A program made the position numbers and the translations under genes. A stretch of DNA of 64,000 bases from Branchiostoma floridae (taxonomy: Eukaryota > Chordata > Leptocardii > Amphioxiformes > Branchiostomatidae): the NCBI RefSeq assembly GCF_000003815.2, contig NC_049990.1:1598098-1662097 (forward strand). Direction: 5' to 3'. Below, piece after piece: positions 1 to 9,039 of this stretch (within the stretch, counting starts at the first letter, position 1; each line of letters begins with the position of its first letter). The notes under the pieces were generated by a model, which saw only the letters and a program-made list of their open reading frames with translations, was not told the DNA's origin and ran no database searches.

Positions 1-360
1 TTACCACCACTGCAACCACAGGGAGGACTCCGGGGTGGTTTGTACACGTAAGCAGTATTTCAACTCTATATCAGTATCTTATAGAGCTGGTATTACATAT
101 ATGGACACATATTATACAATAAGGACAGATATACTAGAAAAGCTATATCTAATGCAATCACAGGGAGGACTCCGGGGTGGTTTGTACACGTAAGTAGTAT
201 TTCTCTATATCAGTATATTATAGAGCTGGTATTATATATAACAAGGACATACATTATGTATAATAAGGACAGATATACTGGAAAAGCTATATCTAATGCA
301 ATCACAGGGAGCTCGAGGACTCCGGGGTGGTTTGTACACGTAAGCAAAGTGCAGTATTTA
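1..360. repeat. Tandem repeat of about 142 bp, 2.5 copies
   Basis: The block GGAGGACTCCGGGGTGG recurs near 21, 163 and 307, the last copy carrying a 5-bp insertion. The AT-rich sequence between copies is also repeated. Each unit is flanked by CACAG upstream and GTAAG downstream, so it looks like a 26-nt mini-exon, but 26 nt is not a multiple of three and I see no coding role. Confidence 0.8.
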
Positions 361-435
361 CTTATTTATCTATTCTGTATCTTATATACTCGTAACAGCT
401 GTGTGTAACATGTTACATGTTTAATCTTTTCCCAG

Positions 436-3400
436 TCGATGACTGTGCCTCCTCCCCCTGTGCACACGGCATCTGCACTGATGGTCACATGAGCTACACC
501 TGTAGCTGTGAGAACGGCTGGACAGGAACCAACTGTGACCATAGTTAGTATTTCATTCTTACAGTGACGTAAACTTGTAACGTTATCCCATCATTCAAGA
601 TAAGATGGCTTCGATACGAAAAAGAACAAATTTTAAGAAAATACACAGCAATAACACAAACACATAATATTCACGCCTATTCTCTTTACGTCTAGTGTAC
701 TTTGGTGTATTTTATGTCGTACTTTTCGTTCCCGAAAGCTGCCCGGCCGGGCCCCGGTTTGGAAATGTGACGTATGCCTTCCGGGGACTCTTCAAGATAC
801 TCCCCCTAGGGACTAGTAAACTAATTAGGATGATACTCATGTTAGATATTGTTAGGAAATGACCAACACTTTCTCGCTCAATCTACGTATGAGACTCTAA
901 AATCTCTTTTACATTTTCCAGACATCGATGAGTGCTTGTCCTCCCCATGCATTCACGGCACCTGTATTGACGAAGTAGCGACCTACACCTGTAGCTGTGA
1001 GCTCGGCTGGACAGGACACGACTGTGATCAAGGTCAGTATTTGATAGCTCTTCCTTAGACTTAGATCATCCCGTGTCTGGTGACACATTGGGCTGCTAGC
1101 AGTCTCCAATCAGTGCGATAAAATAGAGAGCAATAGGGAGCACTACTGAATGAAACAACTTCACTTTTATATTGGTAATTTGATGGCTCGGTGACAGGAA
1201 ATTTCCATGTACATTTATTGGAGTCCAAAAGAAGACGTCTTTCTTTCGTCATTGTTTTCCAGCTAACGTAACGAGCTGGTGTGTTACGCCGAACGGCGGT
1301 TATACCGGCTATATAGATACAGATACAGATACAGAAGCTGGTGTGTTACGCCGAGCGGCGGTTATACCGGCTATGTAGATACAGATACAGACAGATACAG
1401 ACTATATATACATACAGAAAGGGAGCGAAAACAATTGCTGTATAACATCGCATAACACCCACGTATTTATTTCAGTTGAAGACTGCTCGACCTCCCCATG
1501 CGCACACGGTATCTGTACTGATGGAGTGCCGAGTTTCACCTGTAGCTGTGAGAACGGCTGGACAGGACTCAAGTGTGACCAAGGTTGGTATTTTCTTTTA
1601 AACTACGCTTATAATAGATGGATGTCAACGGGTGAGCATGTTTTTTTTCTGCTAGCGACGTGAATCATGGGTAATATGTCAAAGGTGATGGCCCATCAGA
1701 AGTCAACAGTCTCGTCTCGACCATTGTCAAGATTTGCATGACAATGTTCGGAACATAATGGCGCTGGCAAAATGGCTGAACTTTTACATTCGAATATTCA
1801 TGGGGCCTTAAACTTTGACATATTACCCAGAATTCCTGTCAAATGACAAATAGAAACAGCTCTAGTTATTGGCAAAATGACATTATTGAATTATATTTCT
1901 CTTGTTTTAAAATCCAGACATTGACGAGTGCGCGAGCAACCCTTGCTGGTTGGGAGGGACCTGTCTGGATCACGTGAACGGCTACAGCTGTGTCTGTCCT
2001 AAAGATGCCACAGGGAAACACTGTGAGACCGGTACGTACCACGCTTTTTTTTAAATACTAGGCAAAAGCGTACTCTCCGAGTTTCAACTCTGGCTGTTTT
2101 GTCTCATAATTCTTTATCTGTCTTTCTGTTTTGCACAGTTTTCTTTATGTCTCGCGTCCCAACGTCATTGGCCAGCTGACTCCCTTTGGCCGGCTATTCT
2201 CCAGCTTTGATACTATTTTATGCCACTGGTAAGTCTGGTCGGAGTTTAGTTTCCTTTACAAATTGCCTCCTGTAATTTTTGTGTGCTCCAGTGACTTTTG
2301 CCGGGGAATGTTATTGAGTTCTCGACCTCGGCTGTCAGCCACCGAGACGCGTCCCAGGCCTGCAGCGAGAAGGACAGTCACATGGCGGACGTGAGAAGCG
2401 AACCACAGGAACAGTTCCTGGCCAGCACCATCGCGGCCACCACCGGCGTGCCCAACTGGCTGGCCATGAAAACTGCGCCGTTACCCATGCTCTACAGTGA
2501 TGGGACTCCTTTTATGGGTATATATATTCATACAATTAGCAATACTGAAAGGGACACTAGGTACATATAGGCGTGAAAATGTAACACCAACTATGTCTAA
2601 GAATTATCTACTTAAACATTGTTTCACTTTAACATTGTTTCACTTTAACATTGCTTCAAAAATTGAGCTTTAACGTTACATTTTATTGTTTCATTTTCAT
2701 ACAGGTCCCCTACATTGGTTGGAAGGCGAACCTTCGTCGCCGGTGGACATGTGTGTTCTCCTGGACAGCTCCAACAGCTACCAGGCAAAAACTGTTTTCT
2801 GCACGGAGCAACACAACTACATTTGCCAGTCTGGTACACAACGATATTCCTACTTAAAACATTTTAACGTTTCATTCAGCATTTGTCGTATACAGAAATC
2901 AACATAAACTGAACAAATTACCGACTGAATACGCCAAATAGCAATTACTCAAGCAACTTGATATAATTTTGGATATGTTCAGACGTCTGAAACAATTTTT
3001 GTTCCTATCGAATACTTGAACTCCTAAAATTGTCTTCAATTCTTTTACTTGAGTTATATGAGTTACATAGTTAGGATATAAAACCTCAGTGTTTGTTTGT
3101 GCCTTTATTTCAACCGCTTTTCGTGGAGGTGTCACCTGGAACGTCTGGCTGTTTCCAAAATCACATCCAGTTGCTTGTCAATGAGTAATAGCTATTTGGC
3201 ATGTCGTATTACCTGGATGCCTAACTGTCTGGCTATGAAAACTGGCCAGCTAGACATTCATCCATTTATTGCATTTAAAATTAACTTGGAAATTAGTTAT
3301 TTAAACATTTGCGATGACATATTTTTCTACCCGTACAGCTCTGAAGTCGTGTGCGCCAAACGTGTGTCAGAACGGCGGAAACTGCACCTCCTGTTTCGGC

Positions 3401-5182
3401 GGCTCCACCACCTTCTGTGACTGTCCTGGGGGGTTTGGAGGAAATCTCTGTGAAATCAGTAAGTAATTTCATGTACAATAAAGGTCTTTCATTATAATTA
3501 AATGGCCATCCACTTTTAGCATAAAAGACAATCTAGGTGTCATTTCATGACTTTTAAAATATAAAGTATGATTCTTATTGTTCGAGTTTATCTGCTTCGG
3601 TAGCAGAAGCGAACATAGTCCTGAGCGAACTACTATCCAGATGGTACCCAGGCTAGCTGGACTAGAGGACTGTAACTATATGTATATATATATATATAGT
3701 GATTACCAAATTCTTTGATACTTCAACAGACATTGACGAGTACGCTTCCAGCCCGTGCCAAAATGGCGGGATTTGCATTGACGATCTCAACACCTACCAC
3801 TGCATCTGTCCAACCGGTTTTCAAGGGGACAACTGCGAGCTAGGTTGGTGTGATATGGCCTTAATTCGGGCTGAAAACCGTTTTCCTAAGGCCTAGGTCA
3901 CATTTCCAAACCGGGACCCGACCGGGTAGCTTATGGGGACGAAAAGTATGATATAAAAGACACTAAACTAAGTAAGACGTAATGAGAAATGTCATCGGCA
4001 TTGCTTGTGTATATTTTACGAATGTATTTCTGCTTTCGTTTCCACAAACAACCCGGCCGGGCCCCGGTTTGGAAATGTGGCCTAAGCCTTACACGGGCTG
4101 AAACCATCTTCATGGCCTGAGTGCACCCCGTACTACTTGTCCTTGTCGTTGGCTTGCCCAAACTCGACTATGTAGAGATCCAGTCGTCTCCTTAATGAAC
4201 ACAGACACATTTGGGACCGCATGACAACCTAATGAAGGTTGTGTGATGCTTGCTATATTTAGGCATATTATACCGAATACAAGTTCCTGTCATATCCTGT
4301 CATATAGAACAATCAGTACTAACGTTTTTCTTGCCTATCTTTCAGACATAGACCTGTGTTCCCCCGACCCGTGTCCATCCGGTTTCACCTGTCAGGACGT
4401 TGGGTCCTCCATCTATTGTCTTGGTTAGTCGTTTTTTATCACCATTCTGTGTTAGCTAAAGAACTGAATAAAACATCAAGTATCACCATTGCTACACATT
4501 ATAGGCAAACTGTTCCAGTAAGGCCTTGGAAATATTATGCTTCCGCTTACCCTAACGACCATAGAAAAACCTGTAGAAAGACCCTTGCGGTCCTTGGGGG
4601 GGGGGGGGGGGTTGTTGGCGCAAGGGACATAAAATCTTCGATATGACATCTGAGATTTAAAGTATTTCACCCTCCACTCACAGATTTTAAAAGGCTTTGA
4701 ATAGTTTGAATTATGTTTGTATGATTACAGTGTGATGTTGACAACATCAGTGTCATGCATTTTAGCTTTTTCGGGTTCACCTGAATGTGTCTGTTTACCT
4801 TGACCAACATCTAAAAAATGTGTAAATATTATATTTTAAAAAATCCCTATCCATTTTTTTTATTGAATTTTCACTGCAAACGTGACACAGTTTTCAGCAA
4901 ATTGCATTATGGGTAGTAATCTTTTTTTTTAATTTACATGATATTGATGCATTCTAATAAGCAACTTTCTTTTTTAAACACAATGTACACTTCCTAACGA
5001 TAAAATTTTGTTTATCATTTTCGCATACAAATACTGCTAAGACCCTTACCCATTGCTAACACTTTTCTTTAGGCCGTTCCGTCGCCCGGGGCCTGCCGTA
5101 CCAGTGCAGCAGCGCCTCCTGTCCGGATGGTATGAACTGCATCCAGGAGGGTGTGGCGGCCTTCTCCTGCAGACCTGAGTGA
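436..5182 (+). CDS. Gene A: 3' part of a secreted EGF / C-type lectin protein (likely broken)
   Basis: Exons seen, all with AG/GT borders: EGF-like 436-543, 922-1032, 1476-1583, 1918-2031; C-type lectin halves 2292-2517 and 2705-2833; Cys-rich EGF-like 3339-3458; EGF 3730-3843; 26-residue Cys-rich exon 4346-4423; last exon 5073-5182 ending in TGA. Internal introns are phase 1. The order matches the 3' halves of genes B and C exactly, so this is a paralogue whose 5' end lies left of the window. The first lectin exon is 226 nt instead of 225 and has an in-frame TGA at 2315-2317. The EGF at 3730 reads DIDEY instead of DIDEC and so lacks its first cysteine. The gene is therefore probably a pseudogene or a truncated EGF-only product, unless the extra base is an assembly error. 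Secretion is inferred from the paralogues. Confidence 0.75.
690..795. mobile_element. Solo end of the CCCGGCCGGG MITE family
   Basis: Contains GTCGTACTTTTCGTTCCCG followed by GCCCGGCCGGGCCCCGG and TTTGGAAATGTGACGTATGCC, which match the right arm of the complete copy at 3888-4090. The opposite arm is not recognisable, so this is a truncated copy. Confidence 0.5.
922..1032 (+). CDS. EGF-like exon of gene A (example of the EGF cluster 436-2031)
   Basis: A phase 1-1 exon of 37 codons encoding one EGF module with six cysteines, starting [10 protein letters not shown] and containing [10 protein letters not shown]. Sister exons lie at 436-543, 1476-1583 and 1918-2031; the last has the variant [15 protein letters not shown], which marks the EGF directly before the lectin domain in all paralogues. 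DID at the start and the aromatic before the fifth cysteine suggest, but do not prove, calcium binding. Confidence 0.8.
1274..1405. repeat. SINE-like fragment, two tandem copies
   Basis: Two copies about 62 bp apart of a unit containing GTGTGTTACGCCGA and GGTTATACCGGCTAT, each followed by (GATACA)n. It resembles the 3' part of a tRNA-related SINE with a GATACA tail that I associate with amphioxus. It lies in an intron of gene A. Confidence 0.55.
2292..2517 (+). pseudogene. Gene A C-type lectin first-half exon with +1 frameshift
   Basis: Aligned to the 225-nt equivalents at 33959-34183 and 40878-41102, this exon has one extra T after the TGT TAT codons, giving 226 nt and an in-frame TGA at 2315-2317. 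Beyond the insertion the reading resumes as [15 protein letters not shown] and continues to [13 protein letters not shown]. The splice sites are intact (acceptor CTCCAG, donor GGTATA). Everything else looks under recent constraint, so the lesion is young or is a sequencing error. Confidence 0.75.
2930..3245. mobile_element. Two opposed, decayed Penelope-like terminal repeat fragments
   Basis: 2935-3000 resembles the minus-strand terminal repeat of the element at 24137-27626 (TACGCCAAATAGCAATTACT, then TCAGACGTCTGAAAC). 3125-3220 resembles the same repeat on the plus strand (ACATCCAGTTGCTTG, then ATTACCTGGATGCCTAAC). About 25 bp at 3220-3245 resemble the C-type lectin exon (CTGGCTATGAAAACTGG), which may be chance or an exon relic. 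Confidence 0.5.
3888..4090. mobile_element. MITE with long inverted repeats (CCCGGCCGGG family)
   Basis: The left end AAGGCCTAGGTCACATTTCC and the reverse complement of the right end AAGGCTTAGGCCACATTTCC pair over roughly 40-60 bp through the ACCGGG.CCCG.CCGGG block. Total length is about 203 bp with no coding capacity. It sits in an intron of gene A. Partial relatives occur near 690-790, 23745-23870, 52260-52370 and 53568-53630. Confidence 0.75.
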
Positions 5183-5317
5183 CGTCACCATTGGAGCCTT
5201 CCACGTGACGACGACCAGCCAATGGCTGACTTCATGCGTGATTAGGAAATGCGTTGTTTCCTGATTTGTGGCCTAACTAGAGATAGAAGCACCTGGAGAT
5301 AGACGACGTTATGGATG

Positions 5318-5323
5318 AATAAA
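5318..5323 (+). terminator. Poly(A) signal of gene A
   Basis: AATAAA 136 bp after the TGA of gene A, in the context GGATGAATAAATCTTG. Genes B, C and E have the same arrangement (AGA.GTT..ATCAATAAAGCACC or close variants), which supports the assignment. Confidence 0.8.
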
Positions 5324-5550
5324 TCTTGTGCATGAAAATCGTACAGTTTATGTCTATTGTTTACTCGGGCTTTTCATATACAATTGTGTATATATAGTAT
5401 CACCTCTCTTCATACATGTGCACGCATCTCAAACCTGCCGTATAGAGCTAGTTCCGTGAATCCGTAAGCGGAGGTTTTACCCCAGGGTTGGTCCCTGATA
5501 TTGTTAGGATATGTTGTAAGGAATCGCGCTCGTCATTTCGGTGACTAAGG

Positions 5551-5790
5551 CCCCCTTTCCACTAGGACGGCGATCGCGCTGCGCTCTCACTGCGACCTAC
5601 ATATGATATGTGTAACCTTCACTTTCACACTGGGTATATCATACAAAACGTAAAAGTGTGATTGAGAAGACAACAAAACGCACAAAGTGTAACAAGATTC
5701 GTTTCTTTTCGATACAATTCGTTGAGCTATATGTCAAATCTTAGGTCGCAGAGAGAGCGCGGCGAGAGCGCCGTCCTAGTGGAAAGGGGG
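5551..5790. mobile_element. MITE with about 50-bp inverted repeats
   Basis: The left end CCCCCTTTCCACTAGGACGG and the right end, read on the other strand, are identical over 22 bp and similar over about 50 bp (GCGCTCTC, then TGCGACCT). No protein is encoded. It abuts a Penelope-like fragment and makes the start of the long open frame here artificial. Confidence 0.75.
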
Positions 5791-6204
5791 TATAACGGGC
5801 CGGTGCAGAGACTTCCGACCACAACGAGAACCAGAGTCCTTGAACACAAACGCCCCAGCTCGCTGTCGTCGGAAGTCTCTCAACATATGCACATTGAATC
5901 GCCGGACCATGCCGTACCATTGGACAAAGTCAGAATGCTGGTACTGGACACTGAACAGGACTACTTTGTAAGAGGTATAAAGAAGGCCATATACACCAGG
6001 GCACTCCAGCCATCACTGAACAGAGACGGTGGACGCTATAAACTTCCTGGTACGTTTGACCAGATGCTGACGTCACGTATCCGTAAGATCACATGTTAAT
6101 AAGATCACGTGTCCGTAACTCTCGCGAGTTTACGACCTGAACTGATTGCTCATCAGTATTGATCCCGAAGAAGGCGACAGTAGTTGTTGAAAATTTGATC
6201 CGTT
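5791..6204 (+). mobile_element. Penelope-like element fragment: GIY-YIG nuclease C-terminal end
   Basis: The open frame ending at the TAA at 6097-6099 encodes a segment with DYFVRGIKKAIYTRALQPSL, matching in pattern the [18 protein letters not shown] segment of the element at 24789-25652. That is the conserved C-terminal part of the GIY-YIG endonuclease of Penelope-like retroelements. The downstream noncoding part includes CCCGAAGAAGGCGACAGTAG then TTGTTGAAAA, which looks like a decayed hammerhead core. The fragment resumes after the inserted element at about 8735 (GTGTTGGAAGAAAGTTTAGC). A second decayed copy lies near 22720-23370. Confidence 0.65.
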
Positions 6205-6436
6205 TGTACTTTGAGCTATGTCCAGTATCAGGGTGAAGTGCACGAAGTTAGGGTGTACGAAGTTGTACGAAGTTGTACGAAGTTACAACCGTTTCCCACT
6301 GGCTTTGATGCTATATCGGGAGTCACAGATGACGTCAAAACATTTATTGGATGACGTAATCTAACTTCGTACAGTAGGCAGGGTAGGGTGTCAAGTGTAC
6401 GAACTTGTCCGAAGTTGTGCAAAGTTACGTGACGTC

Positions 6437-6815
6437 ATCTAACTTCGTACAGTAGGCAGGGTAGGGCGGCATGTGTGCGAAGTTGTCCTAAGTTGTGCAA
6501 AGTTACATATATACGTGACGTCATCTAACTTTGGACAGTGGGCAGGGTAGGTCTACAAGTGTGCGAAGTTGTCCTAAGTTGTGCAAAGTTACGTGACGTC
6601 ATCTAACTTTGGACAGTGGGCAGGGTAGGTCAACAAGTGTGCGAAGTTGTCCTAAGTTGTGCAAAGTTACGTGACGTCATCTAACTTTGGACAGTGGGCA
6701 AGGTAGGTCAACAAGTGTGCGAAGTTGTCCTAAGTTGTGCAAAGTTACGTGACGTCATCTAACTCTGGACAGTGGGCAGGGTAGGGCGGCATGTGTACGA
6801 ATTTGTCCAAAGTTA
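6437..6815. repeat. 78-bp subterminal tandem repeats (left arm)
   Basis: GTGACGTCATCTAACT recurs at about 6515, 6593, 6671 and 6749, exactly 78 bp apart, with an older copy near 6431. Units contain GTGCGAAGTTGTCC and TAAGTTGTGCAAAGTTAC. Such repeats at transposon ends commonly serve as transposase binding sites; that role is inference here. Confidence 0.85.
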
Positions 6816-7172
6816 ATTAATACATAGTAAAAACTTATATATGTGTAAATAAGATACACACCACTCACGCATATAAACAGATAAAATATAGATGCACATT
6901 AATCAGCACAAAATTAATGTTCATGCATTGTAAAAAAATTCATTTATTTCACTTTTTTTGTCTTTTATTTCTCCTCTAAACGTTCGTTTTAACAATGCGC
7001 ACAAAATAATTTAAGCTCACTCTTAATATTATATTTCCCTTTTTTTACGTCACTTCTAAATACAAGTACCTGAAAACATCTCCCCTATCTATTTATAAAC
7101 TACATGTATTGCAGTCATCTTTCACTACTTTGTATCATAAGAAGTAGTAGTTGTTATGTTATTCCTTGTAAT

Positions 7173-8059
7173 TTAACAATTAATTGAAGTACTTCCACCA
7201 TTTAGTACATAAGTAAACCCAGCAGACGGACTACCACTGTCCGTATGGTCTTTCCGCAACTTCGTGTAAACATCAGTCACAAGTTCTTGAATCCATTTAC
7301 AGATAGTAGATTTCCCAGCGCCTGCCAAGACAACAGGTAAATGCCATTTTGATCCCCGCTAATAGATGTTTAAAAAGAATAGAACAAATGAAATAAAAGC
7401 AGCCGTGGCGCAATACAGAGATTGAAAAACGACACCATTCTACGAACGCATTCCAGGTTCGAATTAAAAAAAAAACACCTGAGCAAATGACGTAAATGTC
7501 TGTTGGTGACGTTAAGCAAAAGAATGTTCGACAAGGTATGGTTCTAGAAATGACGGTTGTAAATTTTGAACATATAACGTTATATCTACATTGAATCAAA
7601 CGTTTGATTTGAAACAATAAAAAAGGTGTTTAGAAGTAAATCTACCTGTTGGCAGACAGATGGCTGTCCACAGAAGAACATTTTCCCTCCATTTGGTGTC
7701 AGGTGGAGAGACTTGTGCATGGCTTACAGCAAAAGCCGCGACCGTGATAAGGCTATATAAAACAGCCACCGTTGGCACGCACAAAACAGATGCAACAGCA
7801 CAACATCCCTGTGAAGAATAAGACAAATCTTAATAAAGATAAGTAATCTGCATTCTGATAAAAAATATGTTGTTTTGTAAGATGTAACTTCTAAAGAATA
7901 GAAGATTTATGAATCAAAAGTCAGAACTCAAAACATATCAAGGTGCGATTAATACGACTAACCCACCTGAACAAGTTCTTCCGGAAAATCCTTCCAGTCA
8001 AACTCGACTTTCCAGGACGAATGGAGATCTGTAGCCTTCAAAGATTTACTGCACGACAT
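7173..8059 (-). CDS. Three-exon gene-like unit inside the DNA transposon, with a Walker A motif
   Basis: On the minus strand: exon 8059-7967 (ATG start, 31 codons, donor GTGGGT); exon 7808-7646 (acceptor CACAG, donor GTAGAT), encoding a hydrophobic stretch starting GCCAVASVLCVPTVAVLY and so a likely membrane segment; exon 7358-7173 (acceptor TTAG), whose best frame reads HLPVVLAGAGKSTICKWIQE and stops at TAA 7173-7175. LAGAGKST is a good Walker A nucleotide-binding loop. Problem: the second exon ends in phase 1, whereas the Walker A frame begins in phase 0, so splicing as drawn would give a different frame that stops early. Either a splice site is misplaced, another exon exists, or this is a decayed captured gene. 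Function unknown. Confidence 0.35.
7410..7590. repeat. Direct repeat within the transposon, copy 1 (copy 2 at about 8150-8330)
   Basis: Shared landmarks in the same order: AGCCGTGG, ACTGAAAAACGACACC (TTGAAAAACGACACC here), AACGCATTCC, CACCTGAG, TGACGTAAA, GGTTCTAGAAATGAC. The copies are about 740 bp apart and flank the exon-like region, indicating an internal duplication. Confidence 0.65.
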
Positions 8060-8414
8060 GATATGATATAATATTGTCCGTAAATCCCCCGTTAAAAAGT
8101 CTATTTCGTCAAAGACACGGACTAAAAAGTAGCCGTGGAGACTTCATCGCCACACGGTTTCAAACTGTTAGACTGAAAAACGACACCGTTCGGTGAACGC
8201 ATTCCGGTTTCGAATTACGAAAACACCTGAGTTAGTGACGTAAACGTCAGATTGTGACGTCTAAGAAGATGAGAACATTAGAAGAAAGGTTCTAGAAATG
8301 ACAGTTGAGACATTTGAACGTAACACAGAAAACTTGTAGACGCGTAGTGGAGTATATATATCGCCAAAGTCAAGCTAGGCGACATCTTCCTAGGAATACG
8401 CGACCTGATCAGTA

Positions 8415-8660
8415 CACCCGGCTGACTGTCCAAAGTTTAGATGACGTCATGGTTAGCGTGACGTCATAACTTCGGACAAGTTCGTACAACTCCGTACACC
8501 ACCCGGCTGACTGTCCAAAGTTTAGATGACGTCATGGTTAGCGTGACGTCATAACTTCGGACAAGTTCGTACAACTCCGTACACCACCCGGCTGACTGTC
8601 CAAAGTTTAGATGACGTCATAACTTCGGACAAGTTCGTACAACTTTGAACAACTTTGGAC
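8415..8660. repeat. 85-bp subterminal tandem repeats (right arm)
   Basis: CACCCGGCTGACTGTCC begins at 8415, 8500 and 8585, giving an 85-bp period. Units contain ATGACGTCATGG and ACTTCGGACAAGTTCGTAC, inverted relatives of the left-arm words. The third unit is shortened. Confidence 0.85.
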
Positions 8661-8734
8661 AACTTCAGACATCTAACTTAACTTAGGACAACTTCGTGCA
8701 TTTCACCCTGATACTGGACATGGGTGTGTACTTT

Positions 8735-9039
8735 TGTGTTGGAAGAAAGTTTAGCATTTTCCATTTGCTTTTGGTAAAAATATGGGCTTTGATCTTCGTC
8801 AATCATCCCCTTAAAACCCATACTTAAGGCTCAAAAATGACTTTATAAAAATGGGGAGCTCTTAGGAAATCTAGATACGATCTTGAAAATAATGTTAGTA
8901 GTGTGTGTGTGTGTGTGAAGTCATCAATGATCATCCTTAGCTACAAGCTTAATTCCTCTATTTATTTGACCCGAATATTGACCTGGAACTTCAGCAATTG
9001 TCCCATAGCAACCAATACAATGCTATGATTCTCAAAAAT
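8735..9039. other. Intergenic sequence with a short (GT)n run
   Basis: The first ~40 bp continue the interrupted Penelope-like fragment. The rest holds a short GT dinucleotide run near 8900 and grades into the minisatellite. No gene or regulatory site recognised. Confidence 0.5.

Larger units (their letters stand above)
6213..8726. mobile_element. 2.5-kb inverted-repeat DNA transposon with 8-bp target duplication
   Basis: Flanked by TGTACTTT on both sides (6205-6212 and 8727-8734). The ends are inverted copies containing ATGTCCAGTATCAGGGTGAA. Inside the ends lie subterminal arrays rich in GACGTCA and ACTTCGTAC-type words: 78-bp units on the left and 85-bp units on the right. The middle contains exon-like sequence on the minus strand (7173-8059). 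The host sequence interrupted is a Penelope-like 3' end, whose pieces join across the insertion. An 8-bp duplication suits hAT or P superfamilies, but no transposase is recognisable, so the class is left open. Confidence 0.75.

Noticed and set aside
5662-5790. N-terminal part of a 145-residue open frame
   Set aside because: It is MITE inverted-repeat DNA fused by chance to a Penelope-like GIY-YIG fragment; only the downstream part is meaningful.
6437-6815. CRISPR-like regular repeats
   Set aside because: Units are 78-bp head-to-tail copies without unique spacers, inside a transposon arm of a eukaryotic genome.
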